Source of the DNA: UMGS1975 sp959600905
GTDB lineage: Bacteria; Bacillota; Clostridia; Christensenellales; QAND01
Length of the DNA: 64,000 nucleotides
NCBI GenBank assembly: GCA_959600905.1
Contig: CAUGNO010000007.1
Coordinates: 60,412-124,411 of the forward strand
Reading direction: 5' to 3'
How positions within the stretch are numbered: the first letter of the stretch is position 1; each line of letters begins with the position of its first letter. This document shows positions 1-10,436 of the stretch, piece by piece. Position numbers and translations under genes: made by a program. The notes under the pieces are model-generated. The model had not been told where the DNA came from, ran no database searches, and saw nothing but the letters and a program-made list of their open reading frames with translations.

Positions 1-69
1 GCTATTTTGCATCCGAATCATCAATTCAGCTAACTTCTGCAGGATTCGTCCATCTTCGGATTTATTCAT
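1..69 (-). CDS. N-terminus of an unidentified protein, cut by the window edge
   Basis: On the minus strand an ATG at 69-67 opens a frame that stays open for 23 codons to the window edge (MNKSEDGRILQKLAELMIRM and on). The composition looks like a real amphipathic protein start, but only a weak ribosome site is visible upstream and too little is present to assign a family. It diverges from the promoter at 82-110. It could equally be a chance frame. Confidence 0.3.
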   Translation of the reverse strand, partial: MNKSEDGRILQKLAELMIRMQNS

Positions 70-81
70 CTAAATGAACCA

Positions 82-110
82 TTGACATTTTTGGTGGTGT
101 GAAATATTTT
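82..110 (+). promoter_or_regulatory. Sigma-A-type promoter upstream of the RHS gene
   Basis: TTGACA at 82-87, a 17-bp spacer and TATTTT at 105-110 make a good housekeeping promoter pointing at the RHS gene. Transcription would begin near 117 and meet the hairpin terminator at 261-290 before the gene, so the roughly 145-nt product is either a leader with an attenuator or a separate small RNA. Confidence 0.5.
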
Positions 111-260
111 GAAAATGTGATAGAAATATGGCATTTTTTGAATACTTAAACACTTTTAATCCTTTATTGGAGCCAAAAATGAGGGAATGTAAAAGAAATT
201 TCCAACACTCGTCTTACGACAGCATGAGGTCTGCCGGTTTTGTATTGCATATTTTGAAAG

Positions 261-290
261 AAACCGCTCTTTTTTAGAGCGGTTTTTTTT
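261..290 (+). terminator. Rho-independent terminator or attenuator before the RHS gene
   Basis: AAACCGCTCT and AGAGCGGTTT form a perfect 10-bp stem around five T residues, followed by a T run. It lies 36 bp before the RHS start codon and no gene sits between it and the promoter at 82-110, so it may act as a conditional terminator for the long gene downstream. Confidence 0.85.
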
Positions 291-326
291 GTATAGAAAA
301 ATCAACGCATATGGGGAGAGGGAATC

Positions 327-3300
327 ATGAAACAACAAAAACACAGAACAAAGATATTCTCATTCGTACTATCCGTGTTGATGCTTTTGGGCGTCCCGCT
401 CCCTGCGTTTGCCCAAGCGGCGGTGGAAAACGCCATAGAAGAGGCGCAAAACCAGCCGGTGTTGATGACGGACAAGCTGACGGAAACGGAAACCTATTGG
501 CAAAATGCAGATGGGTCGATTACCTATGAATCACACCTGGAGCCGATCCGGTATCAAGACGAAGCGGGCAGCTGGCACGAAATCGTCAACGACGTGGTGC
601 AGGTGGACAAGAGTGTGGAAAGCACCGATGCTTTCAAAGAGGAGCCGTATGACTACCGCTCGGAATCGTCTAAGAGCTGGGTGCTGTTGGATGAGGATAT
701 CCGCAGCGATGCGCCCATCAAAATACAAAGAGGGGCATATAGCCTGGCGGTAAAGCCTCTGTGGAATCAGGATGCGCAGCCGCAGCCCACGCAGGAAGAT
801 CCGGCAACGCCGGCGCCTACACAGGAGCCGGCCGGACAAACGCCGGAGGCAACACCGTCCCCAACCTTGACAGAAGAACAGCCAACGCAAACGCCGGCAC
901 CGACGCAGCAGCCGCAGGCCCAGGAAGCTACACAGGGAAGAAATGCCAAGTATACGGTATCAACTCAGGAGAATGTGCCCAAGGCAACAGGGGATGCGCC
1001 GCCAGAGCAGAACCTTCCGGAAAGCAGGTTGTCCTTCAACATAAAAACAGAAACAGAGCAGCCGGACACCCCTGGCAAAAAAACGGTGCAGAGGGCAAAG
1101 GCCAAAAAAGCAAATGCACCGTATGACCCATATACGTATTCGCCGGAGCTGGAATATGAGTCCGTGGACTATTCCAACGTATTTGAAGAAGGCGTGAGCC
1201 TTCGCTTGCAGCCAAACAACATTGGGATGAAAGAGGATATCATTTTGACGGAAGCGCCCAAAAGCACGGCGTTTTCCTTTGAACTATCCGTAGAGGGCGT
1301 GGTGCTGGAGCTCACCGGGGAAGACGGCGTTGTTCTCATCAAGGACAGCGAAACCTTAGAGAACATTGGCTTTATCCCGCAGCCGTTTATGGTGGATTCC
1401 GGGGTGCAGGAGGAATACGAGAACATCAGCTTTGACATCGGCGTTGCCTTGGAGGACATGGGAAACGGGCAATACCTGTATACCTTAACGCCCAGCCAAG
1501 CGTATTTGCAGGATGAAAATACCGTGTATCCCGTGAAAATTGATCCCTCCGTCAATATCGACGGCGCAACAAAGACAAAGGATACCTATGTGGACTCCTC
1601 CCATCCAAACAGCAACTATTATACCAACCAATACCTGCGGGTAGGGCATGACACCGCGGGTGCTAAGTTCCGTTCCATCATGAGTTTTGACCTGCCTTCC
1701 GGCTTGGACAAAGCATATATTTCGGAAGCGACGGTGAACACCTACCAATCGTACAACGGCACCTCCACGCCGATGTTTGGCATGTACCGGGTAAAGATCC
1801 CATGGGAATCGAATAATTTGACCTGGAACAACGTAACGGCGTATTTGGAGTTAGATGGGAAATACGCCGAGGGCAGGGTAGGCAATACGGGCTGGTATAC
1901 CTGGCCGGCCACCAACCTGGCCAGAGCCTGGTCTGTAAAGGGCAACTATGGCCTGCTGTTCAAAAGCGAGGAGGAGGGCTCGCAAAGGTACAAGAGGTGG
2001 TATTCATCGGATTCCTCTATCTGCAAACCCATTTTAACGCTTGTGTATACGCCCATCGACACAGCCACGACTGTACGGGTATACCCGGGGGGAAACAACA
2101 CCTCCAAGGGGGATATCAAGGTAAACTGGAATCCGCAGACAGGGGTCAAGATCCGGGCGTATCTGGACGGGAAGCCGGTAGAGGCCTCGGGGGACAGCTA
2201 TACCTGGCACGATGTGGTATCCGGGGTAGAGCACAAGGTAAAGGTAGAGTTTTATACGGACTACGGCGTAAAGGTATTCTCTGAGGAAAAGACAGCCAAG
2301 ATCCCGGACAATTCGCCGCCGGTATTCAGCGACATTGCGAACGCGTATATGGAAAACGGCGAAGCGGTGTTGTCCTTTGCGCCTGCGTTTAAGCCGGGAA
2401 GCATTGAGAATGTAGCGTTTGCAACGCGGGCAGAAGGGAGCGGCGTTATTTGGCATTCAAAAGACGTTGTAGGGACCACAACGGGAACGTGGGCTACAAC
2501 GATTGACATCAATTCCCATGGCAATGGGAAAGAGGGCTATCTATGCCATTTGTACGCAACCACTGACAAAGGGGCAACACTGCATTTTGGGACGGTGGAC
2601 TTTAATTTTACCGAGGAGTCAGAAAAAATCGGAGAAAACGTGGATATATCGACCAGTGGGCCGGTGGCGGGAAAGATACAATATAAAAAAATCTCCGATA
2701 CGAAATTTACCATTACAGCAGAACGGACGACGCGTAGAGACGCGATTGCCAAGCACGAGATCTACTGGTCGGAGGTAGGGTCGGACGAAAAGCATCTATT
2801 GGAAACGTTAAACGGGTACCTTGGCTCGGAAGCAACGCGCCGGTACAACATAGAGGAAAGCGGGCTGCCGAGCGGAAAATCCATCTATTTTACCATCAAG
2901 GCGTATGACGATAACGGCAACTACACCACCATGGAGCTGCCCACCAATGTCGTGGATATCCCCAATCATAACACGCCGCAGAGGCCCAGCGACCTCAGCG
3001 TTATCAACGGGCAGGGCGAGAGCTACCTCTATGACCAAACACCCGCCTTTGGGGTGGATTCCTTTGCAGAGGTGCATTGGAAGGTGGAAAAAGGGCTGGA
3101 AAGCGAATTTGATATTGCGCATATTCAATATCGCATAGACGATGGAGCCTGGGAAACCATCGATCCGTCTGCCATGATATATCCGGATAGGCCGATCAAA
3201 GACAACGGGTACAGAATTCCGCTGGCCAGCCAGCTGGCAGAAGGAGAGCATATCTTCGAAGTCCGTGCCGTCGACGGCAATACTGCCCACCAGCTGGCAG

Positions 3301-6300
3301 GGCCGGCGCGCAGCATCACAGTGGTACGCGATACAACAGCGCCGGCGTTGAACATCGCATACCCATCCTCCGAGGGGGATCCGCCCGTGTGGGCCATGAC
3401 GGATCAAATCGTGATCCAGGATGTGCAGGATGCGTTTCTGGATACGGTAACGGCGGAGATCGGCATCAAACTGCCCTGGGAGCTGCCGCTGCTTTCGGCT
3501 GCCTACCAGACGGTGCCCATCCAATATACAAAGGATGAAAACGGGAAGGATACATTTCCGGCAACCGTGTCCTTAACAGGCCTGGATCTAGTAGACGGCC
3601 AGTATGCCGTAAGGATCAAGGCCACGGATAAAGCGGGCCACAGCACGGTGAGGGAACAGGCCTTTACGCTGATTACGGATGAAAATGTGCAGGGTGCCAA
3701 TAGGCAGCTGGTTTGGGCCAGCGACCATCAGCGAAGAGAAGACGGAACCTATTGGATTGACAATCGGAACAACACGTTTACCTTTAACGTGCTGGGCGAA
3801 GTGCCGGAAGGCGCATATGGCAAGCTGTTTGTTGGCGGCGAATTTTTCGCCCGGGATGACGGCATAGAAAACGGCCAGGTTGAATTCACGCTGGATGTTT
3901 TGGATGATCTGTCTACGCAAAGGCGATTTGGAGAGGGGAGCACGACGAATCTCCATGCCGTGCTGTACGATGCAAACGACAATCCTATTCTGTACTCACA
4001 ACCGCTGTATATAAAAGACAACGCCATTGCCATGACGCCTGAAAACTTGGAGATGGAGGAATTAAAAGGCTTTACACAGACGGGCCAGTCGTTGACGCAT
4101 GCGGGCCCGCTGCCTGCGGACAACCAGTTTGTCTTAAAACGCATCGACAGCGTATATGGGATGCTGGAAAGCGTAGAGGTAGCGCCGGCCGAGGCAATGC
4201 CGGAGAACTTAAAATTTGAAGTGAGCTTTTATGATGATTCCGGCGCATATTTTGGAAAGACGGTGGTAGCGCCCGGGGAAACGGCAGCGCCGCAATTCAG
4301 CAAAGAGGAGATAGCGGGCACGGCTTGCGGCTATGTGCTGCGCGGGTACATCGAGCAGCCGGGGGAAACGCCCTATGAAATCGATCTATCCCAGCTGCAT
4401 ATCACAGAACGATATGTAGGCACCAATGATTTGGTATATACCCAGCTGGTAGATCCGCCGACAAATTTATCCGCTACGCCGCTGTTAAACTACACAACCT
4501 GGCTGAGATGGACGCCGGCCCAGGCAGAGGGCGCTGAGCAGATACAATACGAGATCTTTCGCCAGACCGTTGGCATGCAGGATCAAAAGTGCATCGCAGT
4601 GGTCGAGGAACCCTACTATTATGACTATAACCTATCCTATGGGGAAACGTTTGAATATTGGGTGGTGGCCCATGCAACCTATCCCGCGGCGGATGATGCG
4701 GCGGATGTACGAAGCCTGCCTACCAACAGCGCAACAGCTGCCATGGTAGACCAGGGAGAGGTGGATAAATACCTAGGGCTCCAGGACTATTGGAGCTATC
4801 TCACGGCGGATATGGGCAACGGCACCGGGTATATCAATACAGCCAGCGGCAACCTGGTATACCAAAAAACAGACTTTACCAATACCGCTCCGCTGTTGGC
4901 CAGTACGATGCGGCGCACGTTCAACAGCCAAGCCACCTCAAACTCTCCGTTGGGGAAGGGCTGGGATTTCAGCTTTAACACCAACATGCTGGCGGAAATG
5001 GGGCATGATGAATCCGGACAGCCCATCACTGTGGCTCTGCTTCTCAAGGATGGGGACGGTACCGTTCATCGGTATGAAAAACAACCGGATGGCACCTACA
5101 AAGCCCCCAGCGGCATCTTTATCACGCTGGAAGAGCAGGCGGACGGCACATTTAAGGCGGCCCGCTCGGATGATATCGTATATACCTTTAACCAGAGCAT
5201 GTTCATCGAATCGTTCTCCGAACCGAACGGAAACAAGCTGCTGTTTGAATACGATGAAAGAGGGCGGCTTATCCAGGTAATGCACAGCCTGTATCAGGAG
5301 GAGGGCTTTGCCGAGGAGGAAAAGCAGTATATCACATTTGAATATGGCTCATCTCCGCACGACCAGGATAAGATCATCAAAGCCAACAACATCTATGGCA
5401 GCGCGAACGGCGAACTGGTGCAGCAGAGCTATCTGTATACCTATTTTGACGACCCGGCACAGGAAAATTATGGGCAGCTCAAGGATGTGCGCACCAGCGT
5501 GGTGCGGCCCATCAAGACATTGCAGCAGCGCCCTGTCTCCGGCGGTGGCGGAGGCGGCGTTACGGAATCAATCGAAGATAGCCAGGAAACCGTGACAATG
5601 TTTGAATCGTATGAATACCCCGGAGAATCTTCGGATGCGTTTGTCATTGTTTCCCCGGCCAACGAGATGTCGGCGGCCGGCAGCGCCAAACAAAGTGCCT
5701 TGACCTTAGATGAAGCGAATCGGGTGAGTCTGTTTACCAATGCCAACGGCGATACCAGCGCCCTTGCCTATGCCATGCTGGATGAAAACCGCCAGCAAAC
5801 GACGGTGACGAATACGGTGGACGGCAGCGGGGCAGGCTGCACATCATATATCACGGATCTGTCCAACCATGGCGTGGCGGTGCAAACCATCTCGCCAAAC
5901 GGCAGAAAAACCTATTATGAGAACTATACCGATACCCTCAAGGCGCAGACCATCCGCACCTACCGGGACGCGGCCGAGACCGTGCCGGTTGCGTACGCGA
6001 TTACATATGACGAACTAGGCAATGCCTTGACAGTACTGGCGCCGGACGGCGTTTTGACCACCAATACCTATGCGGCCGGCAAGGACTGGCTGACCAGCCA
6101 GACCCTGACCAAGGGCGGCGCAGTGCTCAACAAGATCGTCTATACCTACGATGACAAGGGCAACCAGCTTTCAGCCACGACGGCGGTGAGCGATCCGGCC
6201 TCGTTTACCGATACCAAGACCACGAGATACACCTACGATGGGCGGGGGCAGATGACCTCCCAAACGGCCTGGAACGGGCAGCAGACCCGCTACGCCTACG

Positions 6301-9300
6301 ATAAGTTTGGCAGGCTCAGCGAAAGCACGGTATCCGGCTCCGGCATCAGCCAGACCACACGGTACACCTATGACGCGTACAACCATCCGGCCACCACGAC
6401 CTCCGAGCGCGGAAGCAGCGATATTACGACGGAGACACAGTACGATGCCTTGGGCTATCTGCTGAAAACCGTACATCCCACCGGCCTGGTAGAGGCGTAC
6501 CGGTACAACGCCAACGGCCTGCAAACCGAACAGCTAATGATAGGGTATACCGAAGGCGGGCAGTTTGTGGAGGCCAAAAAGACGACGGTGCAGTACGATG
6601 AAATCAATCGGGCCGCCGCCATTACCGACCCCAAAGGCACGGTGCAGACGCAGGCCGTTTCGGCAGGCGACGGATTGATTACCACCCAAACCGAAACGAT
6701 GGGCACAGACGGCGTATTGCGCCAAAGCAGCGTACAGACAGCGGTAGACGGCTCTTATGCAACGGAGACCAGCCAGGGCCTCGGCAGCAAAACTTATTAC
6801 GACTATATCGGCAATATGAGCCGCGTGACCCAGATCCACGGCGGCACGGAGGAGCGCGGCGTCAACGCTTCCTACGATGTCATGGGGCAGCTGATCCACA
6901 CCTGGGACGATACCAACACGGTGGAAAGCTATACCGATTACGACGCGCTGGGCCATGTGCAGAGGGAATGGACGTATGTAAAGACCGACGGGGAAACGCG
7001 CCTGTATACCGTCAAGCAGTATACGCATGATTTGCAGGGCCAGGTCACCAGCGTTCGGGAATATACCAACCTATTGCCGTATGGAGCAATCGCGGAGACG
7101 GAGCCGTACCAGACGACAAGCTATACCTACGACGAAAGCGCGGGCGAAGGCCTGACCAAAAACACCGTCACGGATGCAGAGGGCGGCGTAACGGAAACCT
7201 ACTACAACCAGATGGGCCAGGTGGTCAAGGAGGTACAAAAGGGGCGGAGCTCGGAAAAGCAGATCGTAACGGTCTACGCCTACGACGGATACGGACGGCA
7301 GACGGTGGTAAAGCAGGGCGACCAAAATACGCAGACGGTCAAGCAAAGCTACGAGTATGATGCGTACGACCGTGTGAAAAAGCAAAAGACCAACGGCAGC
7401 ACGTATACCGAACTGACCTACGACCATTTTGGGCGGCGGGACGGGATGACAGACCATACCGACGGCGAGACCATCCAAAGCAGCTGGGCGTACGATAAAA
7501 ACGACCGGGCGCTGTTTGTCATGCAGGATGGCAAGATCATGGGCTTTGGGTACAACGGCGTAGGCGAGATGACTTCGATCCGGTACAGCGCGGGCAATAC
7601 GATGGAAATCGAGGGCGCGGTGCGCACCGCCACGTATGACTATGACGATTTAGGAAGGCTGACGGCGGTTAAGAGCGGCGTGGTGGATACCAATAACCAA
7701 ACGCTGGCGGAAAATGTCAAAACGGTGAAGGATTACCGCTATGCCGCCAACGGGGATTTAACGGAAAGCCGCGAATACCTGGAATTTGATACCAAGGAAG
7801 ACAAGCAAGGCGTCACGCTGACGCAGAGCTATGTGTACGATGCGGTAGGGCGGCCGACAGAGGTAGCCTACAAGCAAGGGGAGGCGGTTAAAGAAAAATA
7901 CACGCAGCGCTATGACGGCCGCAACTATATCACCGAGGGCAGCTATACCGACGGATACGGCGATACCGCCAAAACGCTCAATAGAACCTATGCCTACGAC
8001 GCCATCGGGCGGCTGACGGAAACCGGCGTATCCAACAGCGAAAAGACCAAGACGACGGGATACCAATATGATAAGGTAGGCAACCGGCTGTACCAGACGG
8101 TGGAGGACGGGACAAAAACGGTATCCACGAAATACACGTACAACGCGCTGGGGCAGCTGACACAGACGCAAAAGGGCCTGGGTACGGCGGACAGCGTGGC
8201 AAGCTGGCTGAACGAAGAAGTGTACACCTATGATATGTATGGAAACCAGACGGGCGTCGAGGTATATGAAATCAATGAAGAAGTGACAAGCAGCGAAAAA
8301 GCGGGGGATGTGCGGTATACCTACGACGAAAGCAACCAGATGGTGCAGTATGAGACCAAAGGCGTGGAAGAAACGGAATGGACACAGGCGGCCAGAAACG
8401 TCTACAATGGAGAGGGGATGCGTATCCGCCAGTATGAAAACGGCAACGACTGGGCGCGGCAGTACTTCTACATCGGCGGGGCGCTGGCAATCTCGACAGA
8501 CGGCAGCAACGAAAACTTCGTCAAGAGCGAAAACATCCTGGACCCCAGCGGTACGATCCTGGCGGCGCGCAGAGAAGCCAAGGACGGGGAGCAGATCGAA
8601 GGCAGCGCGTACTGGGTCTACCACTACGATGCGCAGGGCAGCGCGACCAACCTGGTAGGAGTCAAGGACGGCACACTATACCGTGCGGAGGAAAACGTCT
8701 ACGATGCGTTCGGGAACGAGGAAACGGGCATGAAAGAGCCGGTGTCGAGCGTACAGAACGACATCAAGTTTACCGGCGCCACGCTGGATAACAGCGGGAC
8801 GTACTACCTGGGGAGCCGGCACTACGACCCGAACACCGGGCGGTTCCTGCAGCAGGATACGTTCAAGGGAGACGTATACAGCCCATGGACACAGAACTTG
8901 TACACCTACACCTCCAACAACCCGGTGAACTATGTAGACCCGACGGGACATTCACTGCTAGGGATCATCACAGGCATAGCAGGGTTTGTAGCTGCGACAA
9001 TAACGGCGATTATAACAGCGCCTATCGTGGAAAAAGTGGTAGGCGGGGTAGTCAATAGCGTATCAAAGGCGGTATCCAATGTTTCTAATTGGGTGCGAGA
9101 TCAGCAAGCAAGTGTTCAGAGGTATTTTCAAACAGAGCTGACAACGCACTTAGCGGAGCAATGGAAAGAAGAAGCACTGGCAAATGAGCGGATACGAACA
9201 CGCCAGGGGAAACTGCTGGATATTAGCGATAGGCTGGCAGAAAAGTCGATAGAAACAAATCAAGAGCCGTTTGCAGTGCCTCAAATTAAAGATACGACAA

Positions 9301-9620
9301 AGAAACAGGGGAAATATCAGATCGTATATCGGGTCTACGGAGGAATTTCTGGTCCTTATGGAAGATCTTGGACACCGGTAAATCCGACGATTTTAAGCAA
9401 GTCCGACTATGCAGAACAAGCAGGGCTTCCGAAAAATAATACAATGGAGTATATTGCAATCGGAGTTTTGGTGGATGATAGCATGGTGGAAAAGAAGATG
9501 GCAGATTCCCTGGATGGGCATAGAGGCGGCTGGCCTGAATATTTATTCCCATCGGAGGAGTCAGTAAAGGAAAATATCATATTCAGACAGGATATAGAAA
9601 CAGAAGAGTATTGGAAATAG
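327..9620 (+). CDS. Giant secreted RHS/YD-repeat protein with C-terminal toxin-like domain
   Basis: A 3097-residue protein beginning with a Sec signal peptide (hydrophobic core about 10-28, cleavage near AFA at 27-29). A Pro/Thr/Gln-rich linker occupies roughly 150-205, a DNRLRE-type beta domain roughly 410-580, several Ig/fibronectin-like segments run to about 1470, an RHS entry domain follows near 1495-1555, and YD repeats fill roughly 1555-2760. The RHS core hallmark (YYLGSRHYDPNTGRFLQQD, then NPVNYVDPTGH) ends near 2880. Beyond it come a hydrophobic stretch and a variable tip. RHS proteins of this build encapsulate and deliver a C-terminal toxin; the last 100 residues (RVYGG, GRSWTP, AGLP, LDGHRGGWPEY) resemble tips of known polymorphic toxins, possibly ADP-ribosyltransferase-like. 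A ribosome site (GGGGAGAGGG) precedes the chosen ATG. The gene at 9633 is the likely immunity partner. Confidence 0.92.
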   Translation: MKQQKHRTKIFSFVLSVLMLLGVPLPAFAQAAVENAIEEAQNQPVLMTDKLTETETYWQNADGSITYESHLEPIRYQDEAGSWHEIVNDVVQVDKSVESTDAFKEEPYDYRSESSKSWVLLDEDIRSDAPIKIQRGAYSLAVKPLWNQDAQPQPTQEDPATPAPTQEPAGQTPEATPSPTLTEEQPTQTPAPTQQPQAQEATQGRNAKYTVSTQENVPKATGDAPPEQNLPESRLSFNIKTETEQPDTPGKKTVQRAKAKKANAPYDPYTYSPELEYESVDYSNVFEEGVSLRLQPNNIGMKEDIILTEAPKSTAFSFELSVEGVVLELTGEDGVVLIKDSETLENIGFIPQPFMVDSGVQEEYENISFDIGVALEDMGNGQYLYTLTPSQAYLQDENTVYPVKIDPSVNIDGATKTKDTYVDSSHPNSNYYTNQYLRVGHDTAGAKFRSIMSFDLPSGLDKAYISEATVNTYQSYNGTSTPMFGMYRVKIPWESNNLTWNNVTAYLELDGKYAEGRVGNTGWYTWPATNLARAWSVKGNYGLLFKSEEEGSQRYKRWYSSDSSICKPILTLVYTPIDTATTVRVYPGGNNTSKGDIKVNWNPQTGVKIRAYLDGKPVEASGDSYTWHDVVSGVEHKVKVEFYTDYGVKVFSEEKTAKIPDNSPPVFSDIANAYMENGEAVLSFAPAFKPGSIENVAFATRAEGSGVIWHSKDVVGTTTGTWATTIDINSHGNGKEGYLCHLYATTDKGATLHFGTVDFNFTEESEKIGENVDISTSGPVAGKIQYKKISDTKFTITAERTTRRDAIAKHEIYWSEVGSDEKHLLETLNGYLGSEATRRYNIEESGLPSGKSIYFTIKAYDDNGNYTTMELPTNVVDIPNHNTPQRPSDLSVINGQGESYLYDQTPAFGVDSFAEVHWKVEKGLESEFDIAHIQYRIDDGAWETIDPSAMIYPDRPIKDNGYRIPLASQLAEGEHIFEVRAVDGNTAHQLAGPARSITVVRDTTAPALNIAYPSSEGDPPVWAMTDQIVIQDVQDAFLDTVTAEIGIKLPWELPLLSAAYQTVPIQYTKDENGKDTFPATVSLTGLDLVDGQYAVRIKATDKAGHSTVREQAFTLITDENVQGANRQLVWASDHQRREDGTYWIDNRNNTFTFNVLGEVPEGAYGKLFVGGEFFARDDGIENGQVEFTLDVLDDLSTQRRFGEGSTTNLHAVLYDANDNPILYSQPLYIKDNAIAMTPENLEMEELKGFTQTGQSLTHAGPLPADNQFVLKRIDSVYGMLESVEVAPAEAMPENLKFEVSFYDDSGAYFGKTVVAPGETAAPQFSKEEIAGTACGYVLRGYIEQPGETPYEIDLSQLHITERYVGTNDLVYTQLVDPPTNLSATPLLNYTTWLRWTPAQAEGAEQIQYEIFRQTVGMQDQKCIAVVEEPYYYDYNLSYGETFEYWVVAHATYPAADDAADVRSLPTNSATAAMVDQGEVDKYLGLQDYWSYLTADMGNGTGYINTASGNLVYQKTDFTNTAPLLASTMRRTFNSQATSNSPLGKGWDFSFNTNMLAEMGHDESGQPITVALLLKDGDGTVHRYEKQPDGTYKAPSGIFITLEEQADGTFKAARSDDIVYTFNQSMFIESFSEPNGNKLLFEYDERGRLIQVMHSLYQEEGFAEEEKQYITFEYGSSPHDQDKIIKANNIYGSANGELVQQSYLYTYFDDPAQENYGQLKDVRTSVVRPIKTLQQRPVSGGGGGGVTESIEDSQETVTMFESYEYPGESSDAFVIVSPANEMSAAGSAKQSALTLDEANRVSLFTNANGDTSALAYAMLDENRQQTTVTNTVDGSGAGCTSYITDLSNHGVAVQTISPNGRKTYYENYTDTLKAQTIRTYRDAAETVPVAYAITYDELGNALTVLAPDGVLTTNTYAAGKDWLTSQTLTKGGAVLNKIVYTYDDKGNQLSATTAVSDPASFTDTKTTRYTYDGRGQMTSQTAWNGQQTRYAYDKFGRLSESTVSGSGISQTTRYTYDAYNHPATTTSERGSSDITTETQYDALGYLLKTVHPTGLVEAYRYNANGLQTEQLMIGYTEGGQFVEAKKTTVQYDEINRAAAITDPKGTVQTQAVSAGDGLITTQTETMGTDGVLRQSSVQTAVDGSYATETSQGLGSKTYYDYIGNMSRVTQIHGGTEERGVNASYDVMGQLIHTWDDTNTVESYTDYDALGHVQREWTYVKTDGETRLYTVKQYTHDLQGQVTSVREYTNLLPYGAIAETEPYQTTSYTYDESAGEGLTKNTVTDAEGGVTETYYNQMGQVVKEVQKGRSSEKQIVTVYAYDGYGRQTVVKQGDQNTQTVKQSYEYDAYDRVKKQKTNGSTYTELTYDHFGRRDGMTDHTDGETIQSSWAYDKNDRALFVMQDGKIMGFGYNGVGEMTSIRYSAGNTMEIEGAVRTATYDYDDLGRLTAVKSGVVDTNNQTLAENVKTVKDYRYAANGDLTESREYLEFDTKEDKQGVTLTQSYVYDAVGRPTEVAYKQGEAVKEKYTQRYDGRNYITEGSYTDGYGDTAKTLNRTYAYDAIGRLTETGVSNSEKTKTTGYQYDKVGNRLYQTVEDGTKTVSTKYTYNALGQLTQTQKGLGTADSVASWLNEEVYTYDMYGNQTGVEVYEINEEVTSSEKAGDVRYTYDESNQMVQYETKGVEETEWTQAARNVYNGEGMRIRQYENGNDWARQYFYIGGALAISTDGSNENFVKSENILDPSGTILAARREAKDGEQIEGSAYWVYHYDAQGSATNLVGVKDGTLYRAEENVYDAFGNEETGMKEPVSSVQNDIKFTGATLDNSGTYYLGSRHYDPNTGRFLQQDTFKGDVYSPWTQNLYTYTSNNPVNYVDPTGHSLLGIITGIAGFVAATITAIITAPIVEKVVGGVVNSVSKAVSNVSNWVRDQQASVQRYFQTELTTHLAEQWKEEALANERIRTRQGKLLDISDRLAEKSIETNQEPFAVPQIKDTTKKQGKYQIVYRVYGGISGPYGRSWTPVNPTILSKSDYAEQAGLPKNNTMEYIAIGVLVDDSMVEKKMADSLDGHRGGWPEYLFPSEESVKENIIFRQDIETEEYWK
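8784..8962 (+). repeat. RHS core segment, copy 1 (inside the full-length gene)
   Basis: This 179-bp segment encodes the RHS core from LDNSGTYYLGSRHYD to VDPTGHSLLG and recurs at 10437-10615 with the same length, no gaps and about ten base differences by eye. Such core homology is where tip exchange by recombination is expected in RHS systems. Confidence 0.95.
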
Positions 9621-9632
9621 GAGGAGAAAACC

Positions 9633-10367
9633 ATGTGCGGGAAATTTTGGGAGATGCTGGAGATAGTGGCGAATACAAGATACTATTTGAAAACAGGGAT
9701 ACAGAGGAACTGTACGTATGTAAAAAATATGCATGTGCTGGTGGGAGAAAAGGATTATGAGATACGAGAGGGAGATATAGGAGGATGGATAGAATATCTG
9801 CAAGAGCAAGGGATAACAGAGGCAGTATTTAGTGCGGCCTTGGAGAATTTATGGAATAGAGAAGAGCAGCAGGTACATCCAGACTGGGAAATACACCTAT
9901 TGAATGAAGAGAAGAAAAAGGAGATCGTATTTGATGACTATATGCGGCATATCGACTTTCGAGTGGGCTGGTATCGGGCTTTGAGGGAGAAGGGAGAGCG
10001 CGCACAGACGGAAGAATACTGCTATGCAGAGGCGGAAAAAGAGTTTCGGGAAGAAATACAGAAGAATATGGAATATGCAAAAAAAATAAATAATGAATTT
10101 GCTATAAAAATCTTTCAATATATTTTCCGTATCCTAGAAGGAAATTACTCAAGAGAAGAGATAGACAATCAAAGAGAGACGCCGTTTATACTGCCGCCGA
10201 GCTATTCAGAGAAGGCGCAAAGGATGATGGATGCATTAAGAGAATCACAACTATTTCATGGAATGGGCAACTGGGGAGACGGCACAGCGCCGGACGAGAT
10301 GATAAAGGAATTATATAAGCAATATATGCGGGTAGCGCTGTGGGCGATCAATGAAGGGGATAAATAA
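9633..10367 (+). CDS. Candidate immunity protein for the RHS tip
   Basis: A 244-residue, charged, apparently cytoplasmic protein with no signal peptide or membrane segment. It starts 12 bp after the RHS stop behind AGGAGGAG, the usual place of an immunity gene, and is followed directly by the cassette terminator. I do not recognise its family. The middle is rich in Glu, Lys and Arg with helical character, and the C-terminal half carries Trp and Tyr residues (GMGNWGDGTAP). Its role is inferred from position only. Base composition is visibly more AT-rich than the RHS core, as is common for exchanged immunity genes. Confidence 0.65.
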   Translation: MCGKFWEMLEIVANTRYYLKTGIQRNCTYVKNMHVLVGEKDYEIREGDIGGWIEYLQEQGITEAVFSAALENLWNREEQQVHPDWEIHLLNEEKKKEIVFDDYMRHIDFRVGWYRALREKGERAQTEEYCYAEAEKEFREEIQKNMEYAKKINNEFAIKIFQYIFRILEGNYSREEIDNQRETPFILPPSYSEKAQRMMDALRESQLFHGMGNWGDGTAPDEMIKELYKQYMRVALWAINEGDK

Positions 10368-10368
10368 A

Positions 10369-10414
10369 GAAAAGGGCACAAAGATGTGCCCTTTTTTCTA
10401 TATGGTTTGGTAGA
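10369..10414 (+). repeat. 46-bp terminator repeat, copy 1
   Basis: The terminator plus the tail CTATATGGTTTGGTAGA recurs at 12719-12764 with only a one-base shift between the A and T runs. It closes the first toxin/immunity cassette and probably marks a cassette boundary. Confidence 0.9.
10371..10398 (+). terminator. Rho-independent terminator after the first cassette
   Basis: AAAGGGCACA and TGTGCCCTTT pair perfectly around AAGA and are followed by a T run. It ends the RHS plus immunity transcription unit. Confidence 0.92.
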
Positions 10415-10436
10415 ATGAAGATGAAGAGGTACTAGG

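Noticed and set aside
7758..8624. Minus-strand open frame of 288 codons within the RHS repeats
   Set aside because: Repeated YD-type codons on the plus strand keep the antisense frame open by composition; no independent start signals.
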